In this document: positions 1 to 10,868 of the stretch, in pieces
Layout: every line of letters starts with the position of its first letter
How positions within the stretch are numbered: the first letter of the stretch is position 1
Assembly (NCBI GenBank): GCA_023678885.1
Contig: CM042996.1
Location: 12,706,602 to 12,770,601 of the forward strand
Length of the DNA stretch: 64,000 nt
DNA from: Pogostemon cablin
Lineage: Eukaryota > Streptophyta > Magnoliopsida > Lamiales > Lamiaceae
Reading direction: 5' to 3'
Notes under the pieces: generated by a model
Database searches by the model: none
The model's input: only the letters and a program-made list of their open reading frames with translations
Told to the model about the DNA's origin: nothing
Translations under genes and position numbers: made by a program

Positions 1-294
1 ATATATCTTATAAAATATCATTAAATACTTACATACTTAATGACAATTTAGAGAATGATTGTAACCCATGACATTACATGTATCTAACAAATTGAATAAT
101 AGATGAAATAGCTAGGGAAATGGAAATATATGATCTCATTTGCTTTTTAGAGTGCTGATTGTTACTTTTCTCAGAAGAGTTGCAGTTTATCGTATTTATC
201 ATACATAAGAGTACATTACTCTTTACCACATTATACAGAAAAACAAAGAAATGAAAACATATCGTGAACTATTAAAAGTTAATTTAACAGTTAA
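1..294. other. A+T-rich intergenic DNA
   Basis: No reading frame, RNA gene or repeat structure that I can support. It ends at the TAA target duplication of the CACTA miniature element. Confidence 0.6.
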
Positions 295-692
295 CACTAA
301 GAAAAAAAAAGTATTTTTTAGCAATAAAATTTACGAACGTAATTCAATCCATTGGTAATTACCAATAGAATAACAACCAAAATGACATTTTTTTATTAGC
401 AATGGAATGCCAATAAATTTATTCTCTATTTTATCAATAGATTTCAATCCTTTGGTAATTACCAACGGATTACCAAGGAAATCTTTATATAAATTACCAG
501 CTGGAATTTTTTAGCAATGAATTACCAATGGAATTATTCACCAACGGAATTAATTTTTCGTTGCTAAAAATTTACCAACCACCACTTTACCAACGGATTC
601 CGTTGCTAATCCGTTGGTAAACCAATTTAATAATGAAATTAAGGCTTTCATCAACAGAATATTCCGTTTGTAAAAAATAATTTTTTATAGTG
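295..692. mobile_element. Complete CACTA-type miniature transposon (398 bp)
   Basis: The left end reads CACTAAGAAAA... and the right end, reverse-complemented, reads CACTATAAAAAA..., both followed by a TATTTTTTA(G)CAA block. This gives imperfect terminal inverted repeats of about 30 bp beginning CACTA. The three bases on each side (292-294 and 693-695) are both TAA, the 3-bp target duplication expected of the CACTA (En/Spm) superfamily. The interior is filled with copies of ACCAACGG, ATTACCAA and their complements, which look like subterminal transposase-binding repeats. There is no coding capacity, so it would need transposase from elsewhere. Confidence 0.85.
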
Positions 693-1120
693 TAAAATCT
701 AGATACCTTTAGTACCTTTATTAATTAAAGTTTATACCATTTAAAATAAAATATTGTCGATCTAACCTAAGTTACTCATTTTAGTGAGTAATCCAGTAGT
801 AAGGTGAGTTAGCCCACCAGAATAAATATTTGTTACTCTACTATCATTTCATTAATAGTGATTTGATTTCCAATAAATTGGGAACCATTCTTCATAATTT
901 TGAAAGGATACCCTTTGATTCCATTAAACTTTTATTTCAATTCCATTTTCCATTCTCCTCCAAAAACCAAACATCCCCTTTTATCTTCACAACATCACAT
1001 TGTTACAAATATACTATCACTTTCTTTTTACATATTTTTAACAGTATTCACATTATATACTTAAAAAGTAATTTTTCCTAATTTACATGTCTAACGTATG
1101 CAATATAATACGAGAGATCA
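693..1120. other. A+T-rich intergenic DNA
   Basis: An 83-codon open frame at 830-1081 is low-complexity (Phe/Ser/Ile rich) and resembles no family I know. Nothing else is supported. Confidence 0.5.
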
Positions 1121-1123
1121 AAG

Positions 1124-1743
1124 GGTGGAGATGTAAGCGAATCAAACCGTTCGTGAACTATTTGAGTCTCGGTTCGATAAAGTGTTCGTTCGAGCTCATT
1201 CGTTAACCTTAACGAGTCAAACCAAACTTGAATTTTGAGCTCGTCTATCAAACCAAACTCAAACCCAAAGGTGTTCGACTCGAAAGCTCGCAAATATATC
1301 CGTTAACGGACTCGTTAATGGCTCACAAACACGTTCGTAAATTTTATAATTATTTTTTAGTATTATATATTTATTAATATTCAATAATTAAATATTTTAT
1401 ACTAAACCTCACAAAAAATAAATAAATATTTAAATAATTTTTTAATGTTTATTATTATATTGTGTTAGTTTGGTATTTATAATTATAAATAACATTATAT
1501 GTTTATAAACGAAATATTTTTTTAATATTTACGAACAAAAATATTTAAATGTTCATGAACAAGTTTACTTTATGTGTCCGTGAACACGTTTCCGAGTCTT
1601 ACCAAACAGTTTGAGTTCGAGCTCGAGTTCGATATTTTTTTTATTGACGAGTTCGAGCTCGGGCTCGAGTTCGATAATTCCTTAACATACGATACTCAAA
1701 CCCAGTAGTATTCGGCTTGACTCAATTCGATTACATCACTACC
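1124..1743. mobile_element. GAGCTCG-rich foldback element, hAT-like
   Basis: The two ends are inverted and similar: GGTGGAGATGTAAGCGAA at the left against GGTAGTGATGTAATCGAA for the complement of the right end (15 of 18 positions). Both flanks are dense in GAGCTCG, CGAGTTCGA and TTCGTGAAC motifs in opposite orientation around an A+T-rich core. GGGGTGTAAACGAGC-type ends of this kind are common in plant hAT-related miniature elements (family knowledge). I see no clean 8-bp duplication, only AAAG on both sides, so boundaries and superfamily are tentative. Confidence 0.55.
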
Positions 1744-1806
1744 AAAGGGGTACCATTGGTGGCCATTTATGAAAGGCACGGGATGTTTAGTGACACATTG
1801 ATGTAA

Positions 1807-1912
1807 CATCTCCTGTAACATCTGCTTATAGAATGACACGTGTCGTGATGGAGAAATCCCATCTCCTTTAACATCTGCTTATAGTATGACACGTGTCGTG
1901 ATGGAGAAATCC
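1807..1912. repeat. Two tandem 53-bp units, each with a G-box palindrome
   Basis: Copies at 1807-1859 and 1860-1912 differ at only a few positions. Each contains the palindrome GACACGTGTC (1835-1844 and 1888-1897), whose core CACGTG is the plant G-box/ABRE type site bound by bZIP and bHLH factors. No gene start follows within reach, so a regulatory role is only possible. Confidence 0.75.
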
Positions 1913-2113
1913 AATCCCTTGCCCCAAGGGTTGACTGATTGACTTATGGTATAGTTTTCCTTCTCTCTCTTACGTGTCACTCATCCAACAGAGTGGCACA
2001 ATAGATATCACACCAAAATGGCACAGAAGATCCAAACCTTTTAAGAAAAGGGCTAAGTTATTATTATATGAAACAACATAAATTTTATCTTTGAATTGAT
2101 ATGCATGGTATTA

Positions 2114-2168
<55 letters not shown>

Positions 2169-2819
2169 CAAATAAAATTAATTGATTGGTCTTAATCATT
2201 CACCATCACAAACAATTGAACAAAAGATCAAGACGTACATGATCTTTTGGTACATAAAAGTACATTGCTATATATATATAAATAACAATTATTATTTTCA
2301 TAAAAATGACCTTAGAGATTATTACAATTAATTTAAAATTAAAGATTGGATTTGATTTTGTGAACAAAGCTACCTACCCCATGTATGATGATTTGATTGG
2401 GTTGCTGTCTGCTGTCAGGGTTAATAGACAAATAAATTATAGTGATATTGTTTATTATTGGCTTTTCTAGTGTATTCATTTTCTTAGAAATTGAATGTCA
2501 GGAGCAGCAAGGGCAAGAAAGGTTTAGAATGGACAAGTTATGGTGCAAGAATATCAGTTATTGTAGAAACATGAGAGCATGGGTTCAATCTCATGAATCT
2601 CCCTTTGGATACACCTCTTCATTTTCCTGTTCATGTTCATGTATCCCTCTCAGAGCTTTCATGTGAGCCTTCCATTCCTGAGTATTGTCCCCATTCCTTG
2701 TCTACTACCTCTTGCCCATTCTAATTTACTACTAATAATTAATAAATACATAATATATATATAAAAGATATTGTAGTGAAGGAAATGAATATCTTCTAAA
2801 TTGAAATCATGTGGAAATT
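1913..2819. other. Intergenic DNA with (AT)n tract; small unknown frame
   Basis: An (AT)n microsatellite lies at about 2117-2166. A 74-codon plus-strand frame at 2442-2666, Cys- and Ser-rich toward its end, matches nothing I recognise. The rest is A+T-rich without visible features. Confidence 0.5.
2117..2166. repeat. (AT)n microsatellite
   Basis: An uninterrupted AT dinucleotide run of about 50 bp. Confidence 0.95.
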
Positions 2820-3250
2820 TAACGAGTTAATTGAGAGCTCGACTAGGCTCGATTCGATTAGGCACAAGTTCGGTTCGATTCGTGACTACTCGAGTTCGAG
2901 TTAGAACTCACCTTATACCTTGTTTGGTTAACAAGTCGAGTCGAGCTCAACTTGATAAGACACAATATTTTAATAATATTTATAATCCTTAATAATAATA
3001 ATAATAATAATAAATACTAGTATTTAATTATAATTTTATATAATAATATATTAATTATTAAATTAAATCATAAATATAAAAATCACTTCGATAAGCTCGA
3101 CTTGCATTGCTTAACGAGCCTAATCGACCTCGAGTTCAAGTTCGCTTGAATAATTTTCGAGTCGAGTCGAGCTCGTTCTTATGCTCGTTTACTTGTTCAA
3201 CTGAACTCGAGTTTGGTCTCGAAACTTCTCAACTCGAATAACATGTCTAC
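2815..3250. mobile_element. Second GAGCTCG-rich foldback element
   Basis: The outer parts are rich in CTCGACTAGGCTCGATTCG and, at the other end, GAGTCGAGTCGAGCTCG in the opposite sense, around an A+T core containing an (AAT)n stretch near 2992-3014. It resembles the element at 1124-1743 in composition and design but not base for base. Ends are not sharply defined. Confidence 0.5.
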
Positions 3251-4008
3251 TGAAATGTAATACTCCATTCATTTCAAAAACAAGTTCGCACTTAATGTAC
3301 ATATACATATTAAGATAATTGGCCTTGTATTTCACATGCACGTCGTATTAAGTGATGTCTTTTTTACTATATTTTTTATTATCTAAATCTTATTTTTTAA
3401 CGTAATAATTAATAATTTATGTGAATTTTATATTTAATCTATAAATTTATTTACTACAATAAAACTTTTTTATGTAAAAGTAACTTTAAAAAAAATAAAG
3501 AGTATAAGAAATACGCTTTTCACGTGGATGGTGAATGAGCGTCTCATTTGTTAAAAGAAAAATATAAATAATGAAATTAATTAAAAATAAATAAGGAAAA
3601 AATAAAAAAATATATTTAAAAATAAAAAAATGAGAAAATTACATGTCACTTTAAAGAGCTCTAAAGACGACACGTAGGCAAAAATGAGAAAATTAAACGT
3701 CACTTTAAAGAGATTTAGAGATGACACGTAGACAGAAAAAAATTCTGCTATAATATACTTAAAATATCATCACGTGTGGCTAAATAATATACTAAAAGTC
3801 AAAGAATTATAATAACTATGGTATGTGTGGGTATCTTAATATCTTAGATGATCTCTAAAATTAAATTTTATTATTGATTTTTAGTGAGACATTTTAAATG
3901 TCACAATTAAGTCTTTTAAATTTGTTACATTGGCCACATAAAAATATTGTGTCATAATTTAGCTACACATCTCATGTGTGTGCATTTTATGTGTGGGTAT
4001 TGGTTAAA
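3251..4008. other. Intergenic repeats
   Basis: Begins with a degenerate Stowaway-like start (TACTCCATTCATTTC near 3269). From about 3590 to 3770 there is a dispersed repeat with two tandem sub-copies of a block reading AAAATGAGAAAATTA followed by a CACTTTAAAGAG motif and a CACGTAG box. A related copy lies inverted at about 61,675-61,800. No gene is visible. Confidence 0.5.
3590..3770. repeat. Dispersed repeat, copy 1
   Basis: Shares AAAAATGAGAAAATTAC, a GACACGTAGGCA-like box and TTCTGCTATAATATACTT with the inverted copy near 61,675-61,800. The family is unassigned; ends are unclear. Confidence 0.55.
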
Positions 4009-4020
4009 TTTCTTGTAGTG
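4009..4020 (-). mobile_element. CACTA-type terminus (CACTACAAGAAA on minus strand)
   Basis: The complement of 4009-4020 reads CACTACAAGAAA, the typical plant CACTA/En-Spm terminal sequence. The element would extend to the left. I could not find its partner end in 3250-3900, so it is probably truncated. Confidence 0.5.
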
Positions 4021-4580
4021 TTTGTATTTATATACATATTTGTGTGTCAAAAATATAAGTATTAAATAATTTATGTATGAGAGTGTAATGTCTGAATATG
4101 TATAAATATTATAGAGTTAATCTATTATAACTCATTTGTACACTAACCATATGTATCCATATTTAAAAATGGATCACATATATAACTGAAAAATATCCAA
4201 TGGGTCATCTCTTCATCTCTTAGGTTACACACGTCCCCTTCTCTGTTTTCTCCCTAAAGCCGCTCTGCCTCTTTCCACCTCACCTCCGTCTGCGATCTCC
4301 TACACTTTCTCTTCGCACACTCATGATGCTCCACTTTCGCCGCCTCTCCTCCCCTCTGCTTTACCTCTGCACTCACGATGCTCCACCTCTGCCACCTACA
4401 GAATCGAAATCTGCGTTTCACCATGCGTCGTCCATCATTTCATTCCTTTCTCAGTACAATTTCACCCCTCTTCGGTTGTTCATCTCTCATGGATTTCAAG
4501 TATCATCAAGATCTGATATAGCGTAGCGTTGACCAGGTCTACATCCAACCATTTTAGATCTACATCATCCAGATTTATGT
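4021..4580 (+). other. C-rich unassigned segment with 67-codon frame
   Basis: Between two CACTA-like ends lies a pyrimidine-rich, locally GC-rich stretch (about 4220-4560) with a frame at 4323-4526 (starting MMLHFRRLSSP). The phrase CTCATGATGCTCCAC / CTCACGATGCTCCAC recurs about 53 bp apart. It resembles the leader or first exon of a plant gene rather than random intergenic DNA, but I cannot name it. Confidence 0.35.
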
Positions 4581-4890
4581 CACTACAACATAAGTGATAT
4601 TAAGTAACAACTTAGAGTAACACTTTTATTTTAATTAACACAAATCAGTAACACTTTCAAAGTTATCATTATATGTAACACATCCGTAACACTTTTTATA
4701 TTGATAACATATACGAGTAACACTTTTCTAATATGTAACACATGTATATAACACTTTTAAATAAGTTACACTTCTCATGTAACACTTATACTTAAGTAAC
4801 ACAATTATGTAATATTTTTATATAGGTAACAATTTTATATAACACTATTACACTTTTCACACAAATGAAATATTTATATATGTTACACTT
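4581..4890 (+). mobile_element. CACTA-like left end with GTAACAC subterminal repeats
   Basis: Starts CACTACAACATAAGTG and continues with about a dozen copies of (G)TAACACTTTT-like motifs to about 4890, the arrangement of a CACTA subterminal region. No matching right terminus (GTTGTAGTG) is visible downstream, so it is a fragment or a long-decayed element. Confidence 0.5.
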
Positions 4891-5386
4891 TAATTAGTTT
4901 TTTTTGCATATAAGTAAATATCTACATATAAAAATTATAATTATTATGTTATATTATATTTAATAAATAATATGCATAAAATAAAAATATTTTTACACTC
5001 CATGCAGTATTTTGTTTGTATAAAAAAATTTATATTTCTTTATTTGATTTATTTGAAATAAATTTTATATTGATTTAAAATAAGTATAAATGAAAATTTA
5101 TAAAGAAGATAAATTAATTTCAAAAGATATATTAAAAGGAATGAAATAGCTATGAAAATAGTAGTATATACATAAACAGTGCAGTTTAATAGTGCCTTAT
5201 TTGGTTGATAATATGGAAGTATAATCTTTAATTGATTTAATTTAGCTTACTTAGAAATGAGATCAATTTCATATTTTTTTTCAATTTTTTACATATAAAT
5301 AATAGTTTTATATTTACGATTTAATACCTAAGTGTATGCTCTTATTATTATTAAAATAAATTAAAAGAGAAAAAATATATATAAAG

Positions 5387-5387
<1 letters not shown>
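4891..5387. other. A+T-rich intergenic DNA
   Basis: No supported feature. Confidence 0.6.

Positions 5388-5476
<89 letters not shown>
5388..5476. repeat. (AT)n microsatellite
   Basis: An AT run of roughly 88 bp. Confidence 0.95.
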
Positions 5477-5478
<2 letters not shown>

Positions 5479-5617
5479 TACAATCTGATTTCATTGGGAA
5501 TGATTGTTAAATAACGAAAAGTTTATTAGATTCCAAAAAATAAATTACATAATACAATTCAAAAGCACAAAAGTACAATATATCCAAAAAAAAATTAACA
5601 CCTAACTGTTTCTAAGG

Positions 5618-6577
5618 CTAAGTTCTATCTACAAACATCAACCAACCTTGAAATGACCAAAAACTACAATAAAGTGATTGAAGAAAAATAAATTTTAGTT
5701 TGTGACTTTCAAGGATAGAGGCAGAATGTTGGATGTCACCTTCAAGCATGGCAATCCATCCTTGCACATTCTCACACCTTTGCAAATCCATGAAATATAG
5801 GTTGTCAAAGTACAACTTACATCATATATTATAATCTGAACATGGTAAAAGCTATCAATAAAACAACATGAGTTGAGAATGCCACATCATTATAAGCAAC
5901 AATTATCATCTGCAAACCACAACATATAAACCTTAATTCTTAAAACACAATTAATCTAAGAATAAACCCATGTAAATTTACTTCTTAATCACAACTAATC
6001 ATGCAAATGAAGGAATTATAACCTCATGAAGACCAAATTTCTCTAGATAATGCTTCTGCATAGTTGAGCTAAAGAAGAGGGCAGAATTGTAGATGAGATC
6101 TGATGAATGCTTCGTCAGATTTAGCAGCAAAAAATAACAACCCCACCACACTGCCCGAATGATCAAAAGAATAACGTAAATCATAAGTATAGCAATTAAA
6201 AAACCCCAGAATAAAACAAGAGAAATTCAATAAAATTAAATCGAAAAGTGAAACATTTTCCTTTGGAAGTTCAAGTAAACTTTAGGGTAGAAACTGATGG
6301 ACCAAGAAACAAACGCAATCCGTCCCAAGACATATTATAAAACCTCTAGATGAACTGAATTCCAGGACGACATCAATCTTATCCAATCTTACTCTCTTCA
6401 GATTTATAGTGTTTCTCAGAATTGGGCATCATTCAAAAGGAAGAGTGTAAAGTGTAGAACATTGTTGCTTGATGTCACCTTGATGTGCATAGTGTACCAT
6501 GACAACCGCATAATACTTTCATTTATGCGCTCATCATATTCATCTTATTTAGCCTCTGCAACCTCTCCCTCACAGCC
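5618..6577 (-). pseudogene. FIS1: FIS1-like (mitochondrial fission 1) pseudogene fragment
   Basis: Two minus-strand exon remnants are visible. The upstream one (6577-6479, 33 codons, between an AG acceptor and a GT donor) starts GCEGEVAEAK and contains ESIMRLSW, the first tetratricopeptide-like helices of plant FIS1. It has an in-frame TAA after EVAEAK. The downstream one (about 5777-5620) contains ENVQGWIAMLEG followed by an ESHKL stretch, matching the next FIS1 segment. FIS1 is a tail-anchored outer-membrane adaptor for fission of mitochondria and peroxisomes. The N-terminal exon and the C-terminal membrane anchor are missing and the frame is broken in the second exon, so this is a dead fragment. 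Family assignment rests on motif recall. Confidence 0.6.
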
Positions 6578-6892
6578 CTGAAACAATATGAAATGTTGAA
6601 CACTGAGTTAAACAATAGTTCAGAGATGTATGGTCACATCACATGCATTATATTAAATTGCTTATCGCAAGAATATAGTGATTTCTATGCAGACCATTAC
6701 TAATTCAATCAATTAATACCTATGTAAGAGACAAGCAATGTAAATTACAATAGAGTGAGCAAATAAACTATATGTGGCATGAGTCCTCTGTTAATGCAGA
6801 ACATTGCAGGACAGAGCTGGAATCAGACATCCATCTGGCTCTCCATACGGCGGGGCTGCTCAGTAACCGTAACCTGACATAACAGGTGCCAT
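6578..6892 (-). other. Non-coding stretch with one gene-like frame
   Basis: At about 6780-6890 the minus strand has a locally GC-rich frame containing AAPPYGEPDG, interrupted by a stop just before it. It may be an exon of an unidentified gene, cut by the transposon that begins at 6893. Confidence 0.3.
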
Positions 6893-6953
6893 CAGAGGCG
6901 GATCCAATGAAGGTACATGGTGGTACAACTGTACCCCCAAAATGAAAAATAAG

Positions 6954-6956
<3 letters not shown>

Positions 6957-6995
<39 letters not shown>
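6957..6995. repeat. (AT)n microsatellite
   Basis: A TA dinucleotide run inside the hAT-like element. Confidence 0.9.
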
Positions 6996-6997
<2 letters not shown>

Positions 6998-7014
6998 TGT
7001 AATGACATATATAT

Positions 7015-7076
7015 TCTAATGGTTTAGTGGTTATGGACCGCCTTTTAGGCAGATATGGTCATAGGTTCGAGTCCTA
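7015..7076 (+). other. tRNA-like motif with A- and B-box
   Basis: TGGTTTAGTGGTTATGG has the form of a pol III A-box/D-arm. GGTTCGAGTCC downstream is a canonical B-box within a T-arm whose stem ATAGG/CCTAT pairs perfectly. A CTTTTAG heptamer sits where an anticodon loop would be, with only partial stem pairing. There is no acceptor stem, so this is not a working tRNA. It is a tRNA-derived or tRNA-mimicking segment inside a DNA transposon. Confidence 0.55.
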
Positions 7077-7355
7077 TTAATTCCATTTATATTTTTGTCC
7101 TTTTATTTATTATTTTTATAATTTAATTTATGTTTTTATTCATTTATTTTAATCATTTTCTTTATATATTTTTATTATTATTTTGTACTTAATTTTCTTC
7201 ATTTGTTTGTTACCTAAATAATTAATTGCAACATAAATTTAAATTCAATTTGTTATAAATTCATGACAATAATGTCTTAAACTGCTTCATCATTAAAAAA
7301 CATTAGACGGTAACAATAATAATTGAAATTTTTTTATTTTATTAAATAAATAGTA

Positions 7356-7581
7356 CTCCCTCCATCCAATGTCAATCTATCTATTTTATCATTTTGGGTC
7401 GTTCATCCTTAATCTATCTATTTTTCTTTTTGGACTGTGGGACCCACACCCACAACTAATACAAATAAAATATGAGGCTCACACCCTCCACTAATACAAC
7501 TACCTACTACATATAAAATAATAATACTCCTTAATCCACGTGCAAAAACTAAATGGATACATTGAGGATAGACTGACAGAG
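7356..7581. mobile_element. Stowaway-like (Tc1/mariner) miniature element
   Basis: Begins CTCCCTCCATCCAATG and ends ...GACTGACAGAG with TA on both outer sides (7354-7355, 7582-7583). The interior has the GTGGGACCCACA-type core of plant Stowaways. Confidence 0.8.
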
Positions 7582-7639
7582 TAATATTTTTATAATTACA
7601 CGCCGTACCCCCAAATTATTTTTCCTGGATCCGCCCGTG

Positions 7640-9620
7640 TATATGTATTATCTCAACATCAACCTTTTGAGAATGAGATGTAAAATATATATATACACCA
7701 TCACCATCATACCTGAATTGTCCTTTGGATTCCTAGCCACAACTGGTTCAGGCTCTTTTATCTCAACAAAACAATCCGACATAAAAAAATGTCTTAGCCA
7801 CTGAAGTTGCATGCTCCAAGCAACATCTAACCACCTATATCAACAAAACAAGCAATATGCATACCACCATATATTATGCCCATAATGTCCAAACAGGTGC
7901 AAGACATAAAAACAGACGCATAACGAAATGTTCAGGTGAGAGTAGAGCAACAGAAGATAAATTTCCATTGGCAAACTTTCCAACACCATAAAATGATGAG
8001 ACCATCTTGAACTTGCAGCCTCATTCCTCACCTTTTAGTTATGTAATCAAACAAACATCAAATTTTCTTCTCTAACTCAGCACCCCATCCCATGCCATCT
8101 TGGTTAATTTCCAAAAATATTACTATAAATCAAGAAGAATATAATAAACCAAGGGGATTGGCAATGCGATCAGTATTCCAAAGATGACCTTGAAACATTA
8201 ATTAATTCAAGTTAATTACTTGACCATATATTAATTCAAGTTATCTTAATCTCACCCTGTCAGCCTTTTCATTTATTATACTCTACAACCCTTAAAAAAC
8301 CTTGTATCTTATCTCCAACACCAACTAATTTTTAATAAAATGATATTCATGTTTGAATCGGGAGAAAGCTACTTTCACCTAAGCTAAACATAGCAATTCC
8401 AAGATCAGCATCTGAGAGAATTTTGATGGATCCATCTAATGAAATATCAAATATTTTTTATTATTTTGTTACTCTTTTTATATCAATAACATGAATCACA
8501 TAAAACAAACGACCCTAAGTTATAAAGAACCTAAAGGATTTGAAATAGTCAACATTTCTTTTGCTAAATAATACAACAAAATATGCTAGAGACCATCACA
8601 AGTTTTTAAACTCCATAGAATTCAAGATTTTATTTATAACATATTAAAATAAGATAGAAACATGGACCAAGGGCTCTGTAAGACTGCATGCTGAAAAATA
8701 TGCTTTTGAAGCACAATTACATAAGAAAATGAATAAGGGACTCATGTGCGTAGATCCTTCCGATGAAACCCGTGCCCTTGAAAATCACAAATGGACACCT
8801 AAAAATTTACTGCCTCTTTGAAATATGTAAGCTTGAATAAGGAGATTAATCTAATTTTTTTTATGTAGGCTGATATTGGCCTTGCTCCCTTTTACTGATA
8901 TTCATTACAAATATTAGTTCCTCCCTTTTATTGATATTGGCCTTACTCTGTAAATTATGGAACATTAGGAGAACCCAAAAATACATAAAGCTAAAATACT
9001 ATACAAACACAACTTAATAGCATGAGCTTCAAACCACACCAATAGATTATCAAAAGCTAGACTGTCTTTTCTTTACATAGAGTTATGTTTCTCTTTCTAA
9101 AAATTTTAAAGGACAATTTCTGTATTTTTTTTCTTGCACTTTAAACTACCCTCTCTATAGGAAATCACACGTTTCGTGGAAAAAAAAGAAGAAAAAGGCA
9201 CGGCAATGAACATATCAATTATTATGTAAAGATAAGTAAATTGTTCATTTAATGCATTCAATAAATAGCATATGATCAACTTAGTCACAACAACTTATGA
9301 CAACAAAACAAATATAGTCATCAGATTTATGTATAACAATTTAAGATGGAGCCATGGACAGGGGAATCCATACATTCTTTTGTTTGTATGCTTTAAGAGA
9401 TAACCATCCCTTATAATTTCCGTCTGATTATTTATTGTGGAACAAGGCCAGCCCTCTATCTGGATATGTATTGTCTCAAAGATGGCTGTTTACATTAAAA
9501 AGATGGAGTTAGACTCTTACTTATCATCCCAAATTCACACTTAATAGTTATTAAATATGGAAGGCTAAAAGAAATCTAATTGTTACAATTATCTCGTTTA
9601 GATAAATAGTTAAAAGAACA
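7640..9620 (-). other. Mostly unassigned; possible exon at 7725-7840
   Basis: On the minus strand, 7840-7725 reads as an uninterrupted frame including RWLDVAWSMQLQWLRHFF and VEIKEPEPVVARNP; it looks protein-coding but I cannot name it. A 63-codon minus-strand frame at 7840-8031 adjoins it. The remainder, about 8040-9620, is A+T-rich with no feature I can support. Confidence 0.3.
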
Positions 9621-10860
9621 CTGTTCAGAACCTGCTGACAGCCTCTTCACTGCAATTTCTTTCCTATTTGCTAGACATCCCTATAGATAATAGTAATCAC
9701 ATGTAAGATTCAATGATGCCAAAGTAGTGGGCGTAGGAAATTAGCTAAATATATACTGTACCTTGTGGACATGACCGAAGCTATCCTTTCCAATAAGATT
9801 GCTTTCGTCAAACTGATTTGTTGCATTTGCTAACGTCCCAAAAGTGAATAATGGTAGATCTTCATTATCAACATTCTCAGCTTCATCTTTTAAGACAACT
9901 GCAATTGAATCCAATGAAATCTTTTTCCCTACTTCAACAACCTCTGCACTGTTTCCTATCTTCTTTCAGTTACAAGAGAATATACATACTATAATTTCTT
10001 TTCTTTCATGTACTACTCTCACCTTTTCTCTTTACCAACCAACACTAACCAATAAAGATTACAATGGACACTGAAACCATGCCAGCTACTAGAGTTATAA
10101 TATATAACTTTTTATCTTCATTATCATCTGAAATAAAGAAGAAAAAAAGATAATTCATTTTTTTTAAAAAAACCCATGGTAATGAAAGTTATGTACTTGA
10201 GGAGTATATTAAGATCATCCGCAGAAACTTTAGATGATCATTGAAATAAGTACTAGATTATAAATCCTTGCTAACTATTTGCTATCATAGATTTGAAACT
10301 CATATATAAATCTTAAATATTTATTAGCTAATAACAGTAAATAATTAATTTTCTCTGTTTTTGGTGGGGAAGAAACATAGATACTAACTCGCAAATAAAC
10401 TCTTATAAGCAAGGTAATGCGACATAGATACCAATTCGCAAATACATATCCAATCAAAGATTCATAAACACCACTACTATGTCTTGTCTATTGAACATTG
10501 GATATACAACCTTACCTAGCTTGAATTCAAATTCAAAATCCATGCCATTGCAATAGCCACACCCCATCCCTCATGGAATAATACAGATTCTAGTACACAT
10601 CCAACATAAATTAAGGGCTTCAAGGCATTAACTTAACCAAAAATTATCATCAACAACACAAGGCAATATGACAAAAATGTAGATACCACCAACTAAAAGC
10701 AAAAACAAAGGAACAATTAATAGCACCTTCAAGAAGCGAACAAGAAGATCTCCCTTGCTTTTGCTTTGCCTTTCACTCCTGCTGCACTTTCTCTTACATT
10801 GTTATCAAAACCATCCCTGTTGCAACCCAACCAGGTTCCACCACCCTCAATGTGGTGCCA
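9621..10860 (-). pseudogene. G-type lectin receptor-like kinase fragment
   Basis: Three minus-strand pieces in order. About 10,860-10,730 encodes a basic juxtamembrane-like segment (CKRKCSRSERQSKSKGDLL). About 9960-9762 encodes EDLPLFTFGTLANATNQF then the glycine loop region NLIGKDSFGHVHK, ending at a GT donor. 9680-9621 follows an AG acceptor and encodes the beta-3 strand with the catalytic lysine (KEIAVKRLSAGSE). Intron position and wording fit S-domain (SD1) receptor kinases, plasma-membrane Ser/Thr kinases. The remaining kinase exons, the transmembrane helix in frame and the lectin domains are not found; the frame is lost after GSEQ and upstream of the juxtamembrane piece. Confidence 0.6.
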
Positions 10861-10868
10861 GAGTATGC

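Larger units (their letters stand above)
6893..7639. mobile_element. hAT-like element with nested insertions
   Basis: The left end is CAGAGGCGGATCCA and the right end ...TGGATCCGCCCGTG, so the termini are inverted (CAGAGGCGGATCCA against CACGGGCGGATCCA). CAGAGGCGGATCC termini are widespread in plant hAT-type non-autonomous elements (family knowledge). Just inside the ends, TGTACCCCCAAAAT at the left and GTACCCCCAAATTA at the right are similar but lie in the same orientation. Within it lie an (AT)n run (6957-6995), a tRNA-like motif (about 7015-7076) and a Stowaway (7356-7581). No 8-bp target duplication is recognisable, suggesting age. Confidence 0.6.

Noticed and set aside
7015..7076. A functional tRNA-Lys gene
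   Set aside because: Only D-arm-like and T-arm parts are good; no acceptor stem and a weak anticodon stem.
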